DNA from: Anaerolineae bacterium
GTDB lineage: Bacteria; Chloroflexota; Anaerolineae; 4572-78; J111
Assembly (NCBI GenBank): GCA_020433835.1
Contig: JAGRBY010000464.1
Coordinates: forward strand, 1 to 5,902
DNA length: 5,902 nt
Direction of reading: 5' to 3'
Notes under the pieces: generated by a model
Told to the model about the DNA's origin: nothing
The model's input: the letters and a program-made list of their open reading frames with translations, nothing else
The model's database searches: none
Position numbers and translations under genes: made by a program
Part shown: piece by piece, positions 1-5,902 of the stretch
Layout: each line of letters opens with the position of its first letter
Position numbering within the stretch: the first letter of the stretch is position 1

Positions 1-1
1 A

Positions 2-3000
2 ACCAATTCATCGGCGGTTCAAAGTCGCCATACGCTGCAAAAAGCGGCTGATGCGTACCGCCGGGCGCTGAAAGATCTGCCCGAAAACGAAAGTGTGGTT
101 ATCCAATTAAAACAAAGTTTTGAGGCCTATCAGCAGCACCAGCAAACCACCTCGACTCCAGCCTGGTCGCTGGCGATACAAGCTCAGCATATTTTGGCCG
201 ATTTGCTGCCCGGCGACCAACAGATTGGGCAGTGGCTGGCCGATACCTATCTCAAACAGGGTATCTGGCTTTTGCATCAAGAGGCCGAACCGGCCGAAGC
301 CGCCTCTTATCTGGCCGAGGCCGAGCAAACTTTTCGAAAAGCAATGGCCAGCCCGTCGGCAGACAATGCCGAACGGGATGATACCATTTTGATGTATTTT
401 CGGGATTATTGTCAGCGGCAAACCCAACTCAACCCGCCACGCTGGCAACTGGCCGAAGAGTCGTTGGCGATCCTCAGCCGGCTGCTGCCGGAAGCCGATG
501 AAATTCGACAGTATCGGGCTGATCTTTATCTGGCGCGGGCCGATTGGCTGCTGAACCAGCCGGAGGTGGATCTGGCTCAGGTAGAAAACGCTTATAGCTC
601 GGCCATTACGTCATTATCAAAACCAAACGACACGCTGGTAACCCACATCCAGCAGAAGATCAAAACTTATCGGCTGGCCCAACAAGAGTTCGATCCTCCC
701 AACTGGGAACAGGCCCAAAAAGCGGTGGCCATTGTGGCCAAATTACTGCCTCATGATGAAGAAACCCAATGGCAGTTAGCCGAGCTACAATTAGAGCGGG
801 GGAGTTGGTTATTACAGCAGTCTGTAGATGAACCTGGCCCGGCGGAAGCACTTTTAATCGAGGCGGAACAGTATTACCGCCATTCGCTCGATGCGCTACC
901 CGACCATCGTGAAACCTTACTCGATCAAATTAAGGAAGACTTTAAGCAGTATCGCCTTAAGCAGCTTCATCACCAACCACCGCGCTGGCAGTTGGCCGAA
1001 AGCGCGATGGAGACTCTCACCCGCCTGACCGGTAACGCTGCTGATGCGCGTCGACAGTTGGCCGAGGTGCGGGTGGCTTGGGGCCGCAGCTATCTTCAGG
1101 CCGAAGCCGAGACACCCGAAGAACGCGAACACCTTCTGCTTCAGGCCAAGACAATTTACCAACGGGCTATTGCCGAAATGCCCAACGAAGCGGCGGAAAT
1201 TACCCGCTTAATTAAAGATGATTTTAACGCTTTTCGCTTAAGAGAGGAGCAGTCGGCGGCACCGAATTGGTCTTTGGCTGAACAAGCCATAGTTATATTG
1301 GCCGAGCTTTTGCCCAAAGATGCCGAAGTTCAAGATTGGCTGGCCGATTGCTACTTAGCCCGCGGTCAATATTTTGAAAATGAAGCCCAGGCAATTGGCG
1401 GCTGGCGGCGTGAAGTTCAACAAACGGAATTTTTTGAGAAAGCCGGTCTGTTTTACAGCAAAGCTATTATGGCTGCCGCTCGCCGGGTTCAAATTGATCT
1501 TTCTGCGGCGGCCTGGCAGCAGTTGGCCATCATAAAAGCCAAAATGGGGCATTTGTATCGCCACGGGCTAAAGGATCAAATTGCGGCCCAAACGGCCTAT
1601 CAAGATGCCCTCTCTAATTGGCAAAAAGCCATCGACTCAGGTCTCGATGAGGCGGCCTATAAAGATATTGCCGCCACCTATGTTCAGTATGGCGATATTT
1701 TATTAGAACGGGGCGATTTGGCCGCAGCCGGGCAAAATTATCTTGCCGCCAAAGAATTTTTGACCGATAACTCGCCATGGCTGCACGATGTTGATATTCG
1801 GCTGCGGAATTATCAAGACCGCCAGCGACGCAGCGGTTTTAAGAAGCAGGTAGTTGAAACAGGAGAAATACGGCACCAGCTTCAGCCTGCCAACTCTGAA
1901 ATTTGGCAGGAGTTAGCCACGGAGTTAGTGATCTACGGGGGGCAATTTCTCAACGACAATGAGTTTGATCTGGCCAAGCCGATTTACGAACGAGCAATGC
2001 AGCCCGCCTCGGCCACCACAGAACTGGATGAGAGTAATCGCCAACGCCTAAGCCAGCTTATTGTGCAGGCGGTTTTAAACTTTATCAACCGCCAAAAGCA
2101 GGCCGAGAATTGGCGGCAGGCTGAAGAGGCGGAGGAATGGCTCGACAAAGCAGAGTTTATTAAAGAAAAGCCGCTGGTGCCGCCCAAACCACCATCACGG
2201 TTGTGGGCACAACGCTGGAGTATTGCGGGGGCAGCGGCCGTCATTGTTGTGCTGTGTGTTACCGGAGCAGTTTTGGGGCGAGAAGGCGGGCCGCTGGAAC
2301 CCCTTGTGGCTGCACTTGTATCCTCGCCTACTCCAACGCCAACAATTACTGCCAGCCCTACCCAAACGGCCAGCCCAACCAAATCCCCAACGGCTACCGC
2401 TTCTGCAACGCCAATTCCACCTTCGCAAACGCCGGTGGTGGTGGTTGTAACCGCTACGTCACCCCCCACCAGAACACCATCGCCCACCATTACAGCAACA
2501 CCAACGCCAACAGATATCCCAACCGATACACCTACTCCCCCGCCCACACCCTACCCGTCACCCCAACTTGTAAGCCCGGCTGATAATGAAGTTTTGGAAG
2601 GGGCCGAAGGACCACACCAATTGGTCTGGGAACCAATAGACGAGGAGTTAGCGCCTGACCAGTTTTATTTTATTAAGTTAGACTATGTAAAAGATGGGCA
2701 GGCCACTGTATTTACCCAACTGCAAAAAGAAACCGAGTGGGAATTTTCATCCGATCTTCTTTTGCAAGCCGATCCGCCGGCGCGAGCAATTCAATGGCAA
2801 GTAACGCTTATAAATTCTGATGGTGATATTCGCTCGGTTGAACCTCTTGGCGAAAGTAGTGAAACCCGCACGTTTTCCTGGAAACGGATTCCCTTACCTG
2901 ACGATGAAGCGGCGCTAAGTGTTGAAATTAATCCGCAAGATAGTAACCTCATATTGGTTACCTTGCGTGCGCAAGGTATCTACCTATCAACCAACGGCGG

Positions 3001-3844
3001 GATTGATTGGCATCAAGTGGTGGCGGAAGCCTCAGTAGAAGGATTGCATGTTGCTCCGGCTAATCCTTCTACAATTTATGCTGGGGCGTTTGCTCGCGTT
3101 CTTAAATCAGAAAATGGCGGCGAAACCTGGCGACGCCTGCCTATTTCGGCCAGTAGACAAGTTTACAATTTGACAACCGACCCAAAAAGCGCCGATATTG
3201 TCATTGCTGCTACGGAGCGAGGACTTTTACACAGCTCGAACGGTGGGCAAAATTGGATTGGGCTTGATCGTGCCCAGGGCGGCCAAGTTTTGGACGTTGA
3301 TATCTATAGCATCGTCGCGACAACTACACCCTTAGGAAATCGTGTCTATGTGGCGGGTGTAGGTGATCAAATCTACTGGCGCGGTACTCGAGATATAACC
3401 ACGCAGTGGCAAACTCTGGTGTGTACTGTCTGCGCCCGCAGCATCCACAGTCTGGCTATCGATGAGGAAAAACTGATGGCCGGAGCAGACGAAGGTCGGC
3501 TGGGTATCAGCAACAATCTTGGCAACGACTGGATAAAGGCCGATACACCTGAGAAAAACTCAACCCTAAAATTCTCAGCCATTGTTTTTGATCCCAATGA
3601 TAGTAGTATCGTCTATGCCGGCAGTGGCACCAACCGTAACCCATCTGATGGAGAAGGATTATTCCGCAGCACCGACGGCGGAATGAATTGGGAATTCTTT
3701 AACACCTGGAATAGAGGTGTGGGTAACGGCACATACGTTCAGGATATCGCTATTGATAGGACCGATAGTAGCATTATCTTTATTGCCACCTCAGAGGGCG
3801 TTTTCCGAACGGATAATGGAGGGGAAACTTGGGTCAAGCAATAA
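2..3844 (+). CDS. TPR-like repeat / single-TM / Asp-box beta-propeller membrane protein (5' partial)
   Basis: This is probably a bitopic sensor or scaffold protein; its specific function is unknown. The frame is open from position 2, and the first codons (YRRALKDLP, then SFEAYQQHQ) match the end of the internal repeat, so the real start is upstream and the GTG at 95 is not the start. About 1280 codons are visible. Domain order: five clear TPR-like repeats of about 93 residues (158-1540), further degenerate helical repeats (to about 2170), a transmembrane helix (2216-2275), a Pro/Thr/Ser linker (2321-2563), an Ig/FN3-like beta domain (2564-2890), and a BNR/sortilin-type propeller with six Asp boxes (2891-3841). 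Arginines just before the helix (RLWAQRW) predict the TPR half inside and the propeller outside. The protein ends naturally after the last Asp box (GGETWVKQ, TAA 3842-3844). It overlaps the following ATPase-kinase gene by 16 bp, which suggests a shared operon and function. I do not recognise a named family for the whole protein. Confidence 0.9.
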   Translation, partial: TNSSAVQSRHTLQKAADAYRRALKDLPENESVVIQLKQSFEAYQQHQQTTSTPAWSLAIQAQHILADLLPGDQQIGQWLADTYLKQGIWLLHQEAEPAEAASYLAEAEQTFRKAMASPSADNAERDDTILMYFRDYCQRQTQLNPPRWQLAEESLAILSRLLPEADEIRQYRADLYLARADWLLNQPEVDLAQVENAYSSAITSLSKPNDTLVTHIQQKIKTYRLAQQEFDPPNWEQAQKAVAIVAKLLPHDEETQWQLAELQLERGSWLLQQSVDEPGPAEALLIEAEQYYRHSLDALPDHRETLLDQIKEDFKQYRLKQLHHQPPRWQLAESAMETLTRLTGNAADARRQLAEVRVAWGRSYLQAEAETPEEREHLLLQAKTIYQRAIAEMPNEAAEITRLIKDDFNAFRLREEQSAAPNWSLAEQAIVILAELLPKDAEVQDWLADCYLARGQYFENEAQAIGGWRREVQQTEFFEKAGLFYSKAIMAAARRVQIDLSAAAWQQLAIIKAKMGHLYRHGLKDQIAAQTAYQDALSNWQKAIDSGLDEAAYKDIAATYVQYGDILLERGDLAAAGQNYLAAKEFLTDNSPWLHDVDIRLRNYQDRQRRSGFKKQVVETGEIRHQLQPANSEIWQELATELVIYGGQFLNDNEFDLAKPIYERAMQPASATTELDESNRQRLSQLIVQAVLNFINRQKQAENWRQAEEAEEWLDKAEFIKEKPLVPPKPPSRLWAQRWSIAGAAAVIVVLCVTGAVLGREGGPLEPLVAALVSSPTPTPTITASPTQTASPTKSPTATASATPIPPSQTPVVVVVTATSPPTRTPSPTITATPTPTDIPTDTPTPPPTPYPSPQLVSPADNEVLEGAEGPHQLVWEPIDEELAPDQFYFIKLDYVKDGQATVFTQLQKETEWEFSSDLLLQADPPARAIQWQVTLINSDGDIRSVEPLGESSETRTFSWKRIPLPDDEAALSVEINPQDSNLILVTLRAQGIYLSTNGGIDWHQVVAEASVEGLHVAPANPSTIYAGAFARVLKSENGGETWRRLPISASRQVYNLTTDPKSADIVIAATERGLLHSSNGGQNWIGLDRAQGGQVLDVDIYSIVATTTPLGNRVYVAGVGDQIYWRGTRDITTQWQTLVCTVCARSIHSLAIDEEKLMAGADEGRLGISNNLGNDWIKADTPEKNSTLKFSAIVFDPNDSSIVYAGSGTNRNPSDGEGLFRSTDGGMNWEFFNTWNRGVGNGTYVQDIAIDRTDSSIIFIATSEGVFRTDNGGETWVKQ
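158..1540 (+). repeat. Array of five ~93-residue TPR-like helical repeats
   Basis: These are protein-level tandem repeats in the N-terminal half of the first gene. Each unit opens with a (P/A)-x-W-x-x-A-x-x-A motif, followed by L-A-x-L-L-P, then L-A-D-x-Y-L-x-x-G-x-W-L-L, an A-E-x-x-Y-R-x-A helix, and a closing segment like I-K-x-D-F-x-x-Y-R-L. The invariant Trp codons start at 164, 443, 704, 986 and 1268, giving spacings of 93, 87, 94 and 94 codons. A partial unit lies before position 158, and the fifth unit is enlarged by shorter TPR-like helices. Divergent remnants continue to about 2170 (NW-R-Q-A at 2108-2119). The Ala/Leu/Tyr helix pattern is TPR-like and implies a protein-protein scaffold; the partner is not visible. 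DNA identity between units looks low, so these are old duplications. Confidence 0.8.
2216..2275 (+). other. Transmembrane helix of the propeller protein
   Basis: Twenty consecutive codons encode a hydrophobic segment (W-S-I-A-G-A-A-A-V-I-V-V-L-C-V-T-G-A-V-L), the only convincing membrane span in the visible protein. It is preceded by a basic and proline-rich stretch (KPPSRLWAQR) and followed by G-R-E-G-G. The larger positive charge on the N-terminal side predicts an N-in, C-out topology, so the TPR array would be cytoplasmic and the propeller extracytoplasmic. It lies in mid-protein, so it is an anchor rather than a cleaved signal peptide. Confidence 0.85.
2321..2563 (+). repeat. Pro/Thr/Ser low-complexity linker
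   Basis: About 81 codons are dominated by Pro, Thr, Ser and Ala, with repeated T-P-T-P and S-P-T units and matching short DNA repeats (ccaacgcca, cccaacc-like words). It follows the membrane helix directly and probably acts as an extended stalk that lifts the beta domains off the cell surface. It could be O-glycosylated, but nothing in the sequence proves this. One oddity is a pure valine run, VVVVVTAT, in the middle (around 2432-2458). The repetitive composition produces a long Gly/Val-rich open frame on the opposite strand, which is an artefact. Confidence 0.9.
2564..2890 (+). other. Ig/fibronectin-like beta domain (tentative)
   Basis: About 109 residues follow the stalk and begin QLVSPADNEVLEG, then QLVWEPI and a Y-F-I-K-L-D-Y strand, and end TRTFSWKRI. 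This pattern (P-x-L-x-x-P-x-x-G-x-x-x-x-G..L-x-W, then alternating hydrophobic strands) resembles the small Ig- or FN3-like modules that often follow Thr/Pro stalks in Chloroflexota surface proteins. No catalytic motif is seen. The fold is inferred from strand pattern only; the boundaries are approximate. Confidence 0.5.
2891..3841 (+). other. Sortilin/BNR-like Asp-box beta-propeller domain
   Basis: This C-terminal ectodomain has six copies of the Asp-box S-x-(D/N)-x-G-x-x-W: STNGGIDW (2987-3010), SENGGETW (3107-3130), SSNGGQNW (3233-3256), SNNLGNDW (3509-3532), STDGGMNW (3668-3691) and TDNGGETW (3809-3832). Strands of the I-x-x-x-P-x-x-x-x-x-x-(Y/I)-A-(G/A) type precede several boxes, as in VPS10/sortilin and Ycf48-like propellers. 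Spacings are 40, 42, 92, 53 and 47 codons. The 92-codon gap fits a seventh blade without a box. Sialidase catalytic residues are not evident, so a binding or structural role is more likely than glycosidase activity. The only two cysteines of the ectodomain form a C-T-V-C motif at 3422-3433. Confidence 0.82.
3818..3831 (+). promoter_or_regulatory. Shine-Dalgarno and TTG start of the ATPase-kinase gene, inside the upstream gene
   Basis: GGAGG (3818-3822, extending to GGAGGGG at 3824) lies 6 nt before an in-frame TTG at 3829-3831. The frame of the second gene is closed by a TAA at 3814-3816, so this is the first usable start after that stop. The later candidate GTG at 3877 has no visible ribosome binding site and would remove the NPFIYNAPVPP segment, which looks like the conserved beginning of related ATPases. 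The site lies entirely within the codons for the last Asp box of the upstream protein, so ribosomes finishing that gene could reinitiate here. Confidence 0.65.
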
Positions 3845-5902
3845 GAGGGTACAATCCGTTCATCTACAATGCGCCCGTGCCACCTAACAAATTTATTGGT
3901 CGCTACCAGGAAGTCGATCAAATTTTAGGCAGTTTGGCCAATCCGGCGCGTACCAGTGTAGCTATCTCAGGTGATCCACGTGTGGGGAAAACATCGCTGC
4001 TGCATTATTTGCGTATGGAGGAAGCGCAAGAAGGTATGGGGCTGTCGCCAAGCTGGTGTCACTTTATTTATTTGGATTGCCACACCATTATGCCCTTTCG
4101 AGAAGCGACATTCTGGCGATTTGTGCTGCGTATACTCAGCCAGAACTTTAGAAATAACGAGACGCTGTATCCACAAATACGCGATTTGCTCAAACAAAGT
4201 ACGCCCGACAGCTATGATTTGAGCAATTTTTTCGATGATGTCGCTCGCGCCGGACATTTGGTCGTCTTGCTGCTCGATGAGTTTGAAGCCGTTACAGAGT
4301 ATCTCGATCCCGAAGCGCCTCAGTTTCTATACCACCTGCGGGCCTTAATCAATCGACCCGACCGGGGGTTGGCGCTTATTGTCTCAACCCGGAGGCCGCT
4401 TAAGCAATTGTGTACCGATTTTCACTTTGCCGGTTCGTCGTTTGATAATGTTTTTTCGTCAATTACACTACGCCCATTTAGTGAGACCGAGGTTGATGAA
4501 CTCTTAGAGTATTATCAAGTTAACTTTTCTGCCGAAGAACGGATCGATCTCCGCCGTTTGGCCGGCCATCATCCCTATTTGGTGCAGCTCACGGGGTCGC
4601 TTATGCTCCGTGCGCGGAGCAACCGGGTGATTGAAGAAAGTAGCATAACTCAAATTGAGGCAGACTTAGAGAACGAAACAGAAGCGTATTTTACTGACAT
4701 CCTCTATTGCTCTCAAGACCAGGAACAGATGTTACTCACCTGGTTGGCGCTAAGTGCTTTTGATCGGCAGGTAATACAGGGTCTCTCAACCCTTTTAGAG
4801 CGGTATGAACAAGAGATCATGCGGCTTGTTGAACGGGGGTTGATTTGTCAAAATACAAACAGAGTCTCGCTGTTCTCGCCGATTTTTTGCCGCCGGGTAC
4901 TTCATAAAAATTTGGTAATTAAAGGTCCTCAGGTTTTGTCCGAGTGGAATCAATACCTCCATTTTTTATCGCCGCCTCAAAAAGAGACATTTAGACACCT
5001 GGTTGAGCAGATCAACAAACGGCCCGTCATCATCAAAAAGCCGGAGTTGCTGGGTTCGCCGTCTGTTGAAAATAACAACCAATTGCCGCAGAATGATGAA
5101 GTAACGCAAAAGCTTGATCGCTATAAGGTGGGTAAGCTTATCGGCAAAGCCAACTTCGCTGATATCTTTGAGGGTTATGATCCGCACCTTGACCGCCCGG
5201 TAGCGATAAAAAGGCTTAGTACAACGCTTAAAGAGAACAGCGATGAGCTTCGCGCCCGCTTTGGCCGTGAAGCTCGGGCAATTGCTGTTTTGCGCCACCC
5301 TAATATTTTGCAAATTTATGATTTTGATATTAAACGCAGACGCCCTTATATGGTGATGGAATTTATCGAAGGGCAGAATCTAAAAGAACATCTATACGAT
5401 CTGCAAGCAACAGAGCGTACGCTATCGTGGGAAGAAGTTTTGCGGATTTCCGGGCGGGTGGCCGATGCTCTCGATTATGCACACCACCGCAATATGATCC
5501 ATCGCGATGTTAAGCCGGCAAATATTATGCTGGGCAATGATGGTAGTGTCTTTCTTTCAGACTTTGGGTTGGTACGGTTGTTAGACCAGCCGGGGTTGAC
5601 ACAGACCGGCCGGCTTATTGGTACCCTTGAATATATGGCTCCTGAGCAGGTTCGAGGCGACAGCCATCAGGTTGACCATCGGGCCGATATTTATGCCTTA
5701 GGCTGTGTTATTTACGAGATGCTCACCGGACGCCCACCTTTTACAGCCACACAACTGCCTCGGGCTCATCTGGACAAGCAGCCTATCCCGCTAACACACT
5801 TTGTTTCTCACCTACCGGAAACGGCCAGTCATGTTGTTTTACAAGCATTAGCCAAAGATCCGGCCGAACGCCCAGCCAGCGCATCGCAATTGGTTCGTGA
5901 TT
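3829..5902 (+). CDS. STAND-type ATPase fused to Hanks-type Ser/Thr protein kinase (3' partial)
   Basis: This is a cytoplasmic signalling protein that should hydrolyse or switch on ATP through its N-terminal domain and phosphorylate Ser/Thr residues through its C-terminal domain; substrates are unknown. From the TTG at 3829, about 691 codons are visible and the frame is still open at the window end. After NPFIYNAPVPPNKFIGR come Walker A GDPRVGKT (3970-3993), Walker B VVLLLDEFE (4261-4287) and a sensor-like VSTRRP (4381-4398). A putative winged-helix region (about 4711-4905) and a variable linker (to about 5115) follow, then the kinase: VAIK lysine (5209), helix-C Glu (5269), HRD (5500-5508), DFG (5560-5568), APE (5638-5646), helix-F Asp (5686) and helix-I Arg (5869). 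The glycine loop is eroded (IGKANFADIF). No membrane segment is seen so far; the missing C-terminus could hold one. It overlaps the propeller gene by 16 bp. Confidence 0.92.
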   Translation, partial: MGQAIRGYNPFIYNAPVPPNKFIGRYQEVDQILGSLANPARTSVAISGDPRVGKTSLLHYLRMEEAQEGMGLSPSWCHFIYLDCHTIMPFREATFWRFVLRILSQNFRNNETLYPQIRDLLKQSTPDSYDLSNFFDDVARAGHLVVLLLDEFEAVTEYLDPEAPQFLYHLRALINRPDRGLALIVSTRRPLKQLCTDFHFAGSSFDNVFSSITLRPFSETEVDELLEYYQVNFSAEERIDLRRLAGHHPYLVQLTGSLMLRARSNRVIEESSITQIEADLENETEAYFTDILYCSQDQEQMLLTWLALSAFDRQVIQGLSTLLERYEQEIMRLVERGLICQNTNRVSLFSPIFCRRVLHKNLVIKGPQVLSEWNQYLHFLSPPQKETFRHLVEQINKRPVIIKKPELLGSPSVENNNQLPQNDEVTQKLDRYKVGKLIGKANFADIFEGYDPHLDRPVAIKRLSTTLKENSDELRARFGREARAIAVLRHPNILQIYDFDIKRRRPYMVMEFIEGQNLKEHLYDLQATERTLSWEEVLRISGRVADALDYAHHRNMIHRDVKPANIMLGNDGSVFLSDFGLVRLLDQPGLTQTGRLIGTLEYMAPEQVRGDSHQVDHRADIYALGCVIYEMLTGRPPFTATQLPRAHLDKQPIPLTHFVSHLPETASHVVLQALAKDPAERPASASQLVRD
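3850..4905 (+). other. AAA/STAND ATPase module with putative winged-helix domain
   Basis: This is the N-terminal switch domain of the second protein. The Y-N-P-F-I-Y..P-V-P-P..F-I-G-R lead is followed by a beta-strand and P-loop (V-A-I-S-G-D-P-R-V-G-K-T-S-L-L), Walker B with adjacent D-E, and a strand ending in S-T-R-R, which fits a sensor-1 position. The L-R-P-F-S-E-T-E-V-D-E segment (4468-4500) and A-G-H-H-P-Y-L-V-Q-L (4561-4590) match the lid-domain style seen in Orc1/Cdc6- and AAA_16-like STAND proteins. The following helices, about 4711-4905 (Q-E-I-M-R-L-V-E-R-G-L-I), look like a winged helix. Such modules usually couple a signal to oligomerisation or to an attached effector, here the kinase. 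Confidence 0.8.
5116..5902 (+). other. Hanks-type Ser/Thr kinase catalytic domain (end cut off)
   Basis: The domain opens at L-D-R-Y-K-V-G-K-L-I-G and contains nearly all subdomains in order: VAIK, REAR, the hinge M-V-M-E-F-I-E-G, I-H-R-D-V-K-P-A-N-I-M-L, S-D-F-G-L, G-T-L-E-Y-M-A-P-E-Q, R-A-D-I-Y-A-L-G and D-P-A-E-R-P. The HRD arginine makes it an RD kinase, usually activated by phosphorylation of the activation loop; candidates are the Thr residues in LTQTGRLIGT (5596-5625). K, E, D, D and N catalytic positions are all present, so activity is expected. The odd feature is the nucleotide loop, where the second and third glycines are replaced by Ala and Phe-Ala. Only the last residues of the final helix lie beyond the window. 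Confidence 0.93.

Noticed and set aside
95..97. GTG at 95 as the start codon of the first gene
   Set aside because: The frame is open back to position 2, and the upstream residues continue the internal TPR-like repeat, so the gene begins before the window.
1984..2547. Minus-strand open frame of 187 codons, Gly/Val-rich
   Set aside because: It is the reverse complement of the Pro/Thr linker; its G-V-G-V-S-V-G composition is what reversed T-P-T-P codons give, and no domain is seen.
2321..2563. CRISPR array or DNA tandem repeat
   Set aside because: Short repeated words are caused by Thr/Pro codons; there are no regular direct repeats with unique spacers.
2891..3841. Sialidase (neuraminidase) activity for the Asp-box domain
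   Set aside because: Asp boxes occur in many non-enzymatic propellers, and the arginine triad and FRIP-type motif of sialidases are not apparent.
3814..3844. Frameshift joining the two genes into one protein
   Set aside because: The first protein ends cleanly after a complete final Asp box, and the second has its own ribosome binding site; topology would also place the kinase outside the membrane if fused.
3877..3879. GTG at 3877 as the start of the ATPase-kinase
   Set aside because: It is in frame but has no ribosome binding site and would cut off the NPFIYNAP leader; the TTG at 3829 has GGAGG at good spacing. It remains a fallback.
3869..3928. ATG at 3869 as the start of the second gene
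   Set aside because: It is in another frame and meets a TAG after about 19 codons; the ATPase reading frame is the one through 3880.
4966..5313. Minus-strand open frame of 115 codons across the linker and kinase start
   Set aside because: It lies opposite a clearly conserved kinase domain, shows no recognisable domain, and has no independent support.

Overview
The window is one dense, plus-strand stretch of a bacterial chromosome or contig. It holds parts of two overlapping genes, and both run off the window edges. The protein architectures point to a Chloroflexota (Anaerolineae/Caldilinea-like) bacterium: a STAND-type ATPase fused to a Ser/Thr kinase and opening with an 'NPFIY..PVPP..FIGR' signature, a Thr/Pro linker containing a 'VVVVVTAT' element, and a sortilin-like BNR propeller behind a single membrane anchor. 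This is an inference from family knowledge and was not tested by a search. No RNA gene, mobile element, CRISPR array or intergenic stretch is visible.

Layout. Positions 2-3844 encode a large bitopic membrane protein whose start lies upstream of the window. In order it carries an array of about 93-residue TPR-like helical repeats (cytoplasmic by the positive-inside rule), one transmembrane helix (2216-2275), a Pro/Thr/Ser linker (2321-2563), an Ig/fibronectin-like beta domain (about 2564-2890), and an extracytoplasmic Asp-box beta-propeller (about 2891-3841) with six recognisable Asp boxes and one degenerate blade. Positions 3829-5902 encode a second protein, open at its 3' end. It has an AAA/STAND ATPase domain with Walker A, Walker B and a sensor-like motif, a putative winged-helix segment, a linker, and a nearly complete Hanks-type Ser/Thr kinase domain. 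The kinase keeps its catalytic residues but has an eroded glycine loop.

How they may work together. The second gene most likely starts at a TTG inside the last Asp-box codons of the first gene, 6 nt after a strong GGAGG. The two genes overlap by 16 bp and are probably translationally coupled. The simplest reading is a two-component surface-sensing module. The first protein would carry an outward-facing propeller and an inward-facing TPR scaffold. The second would be a cytoplasmic switch ATPase/kinase that could dock on that scaffold. This functional link is inferred from gene order, overlap and domain topology only; the signal, the substrate and the downstream output cannot be seen here.
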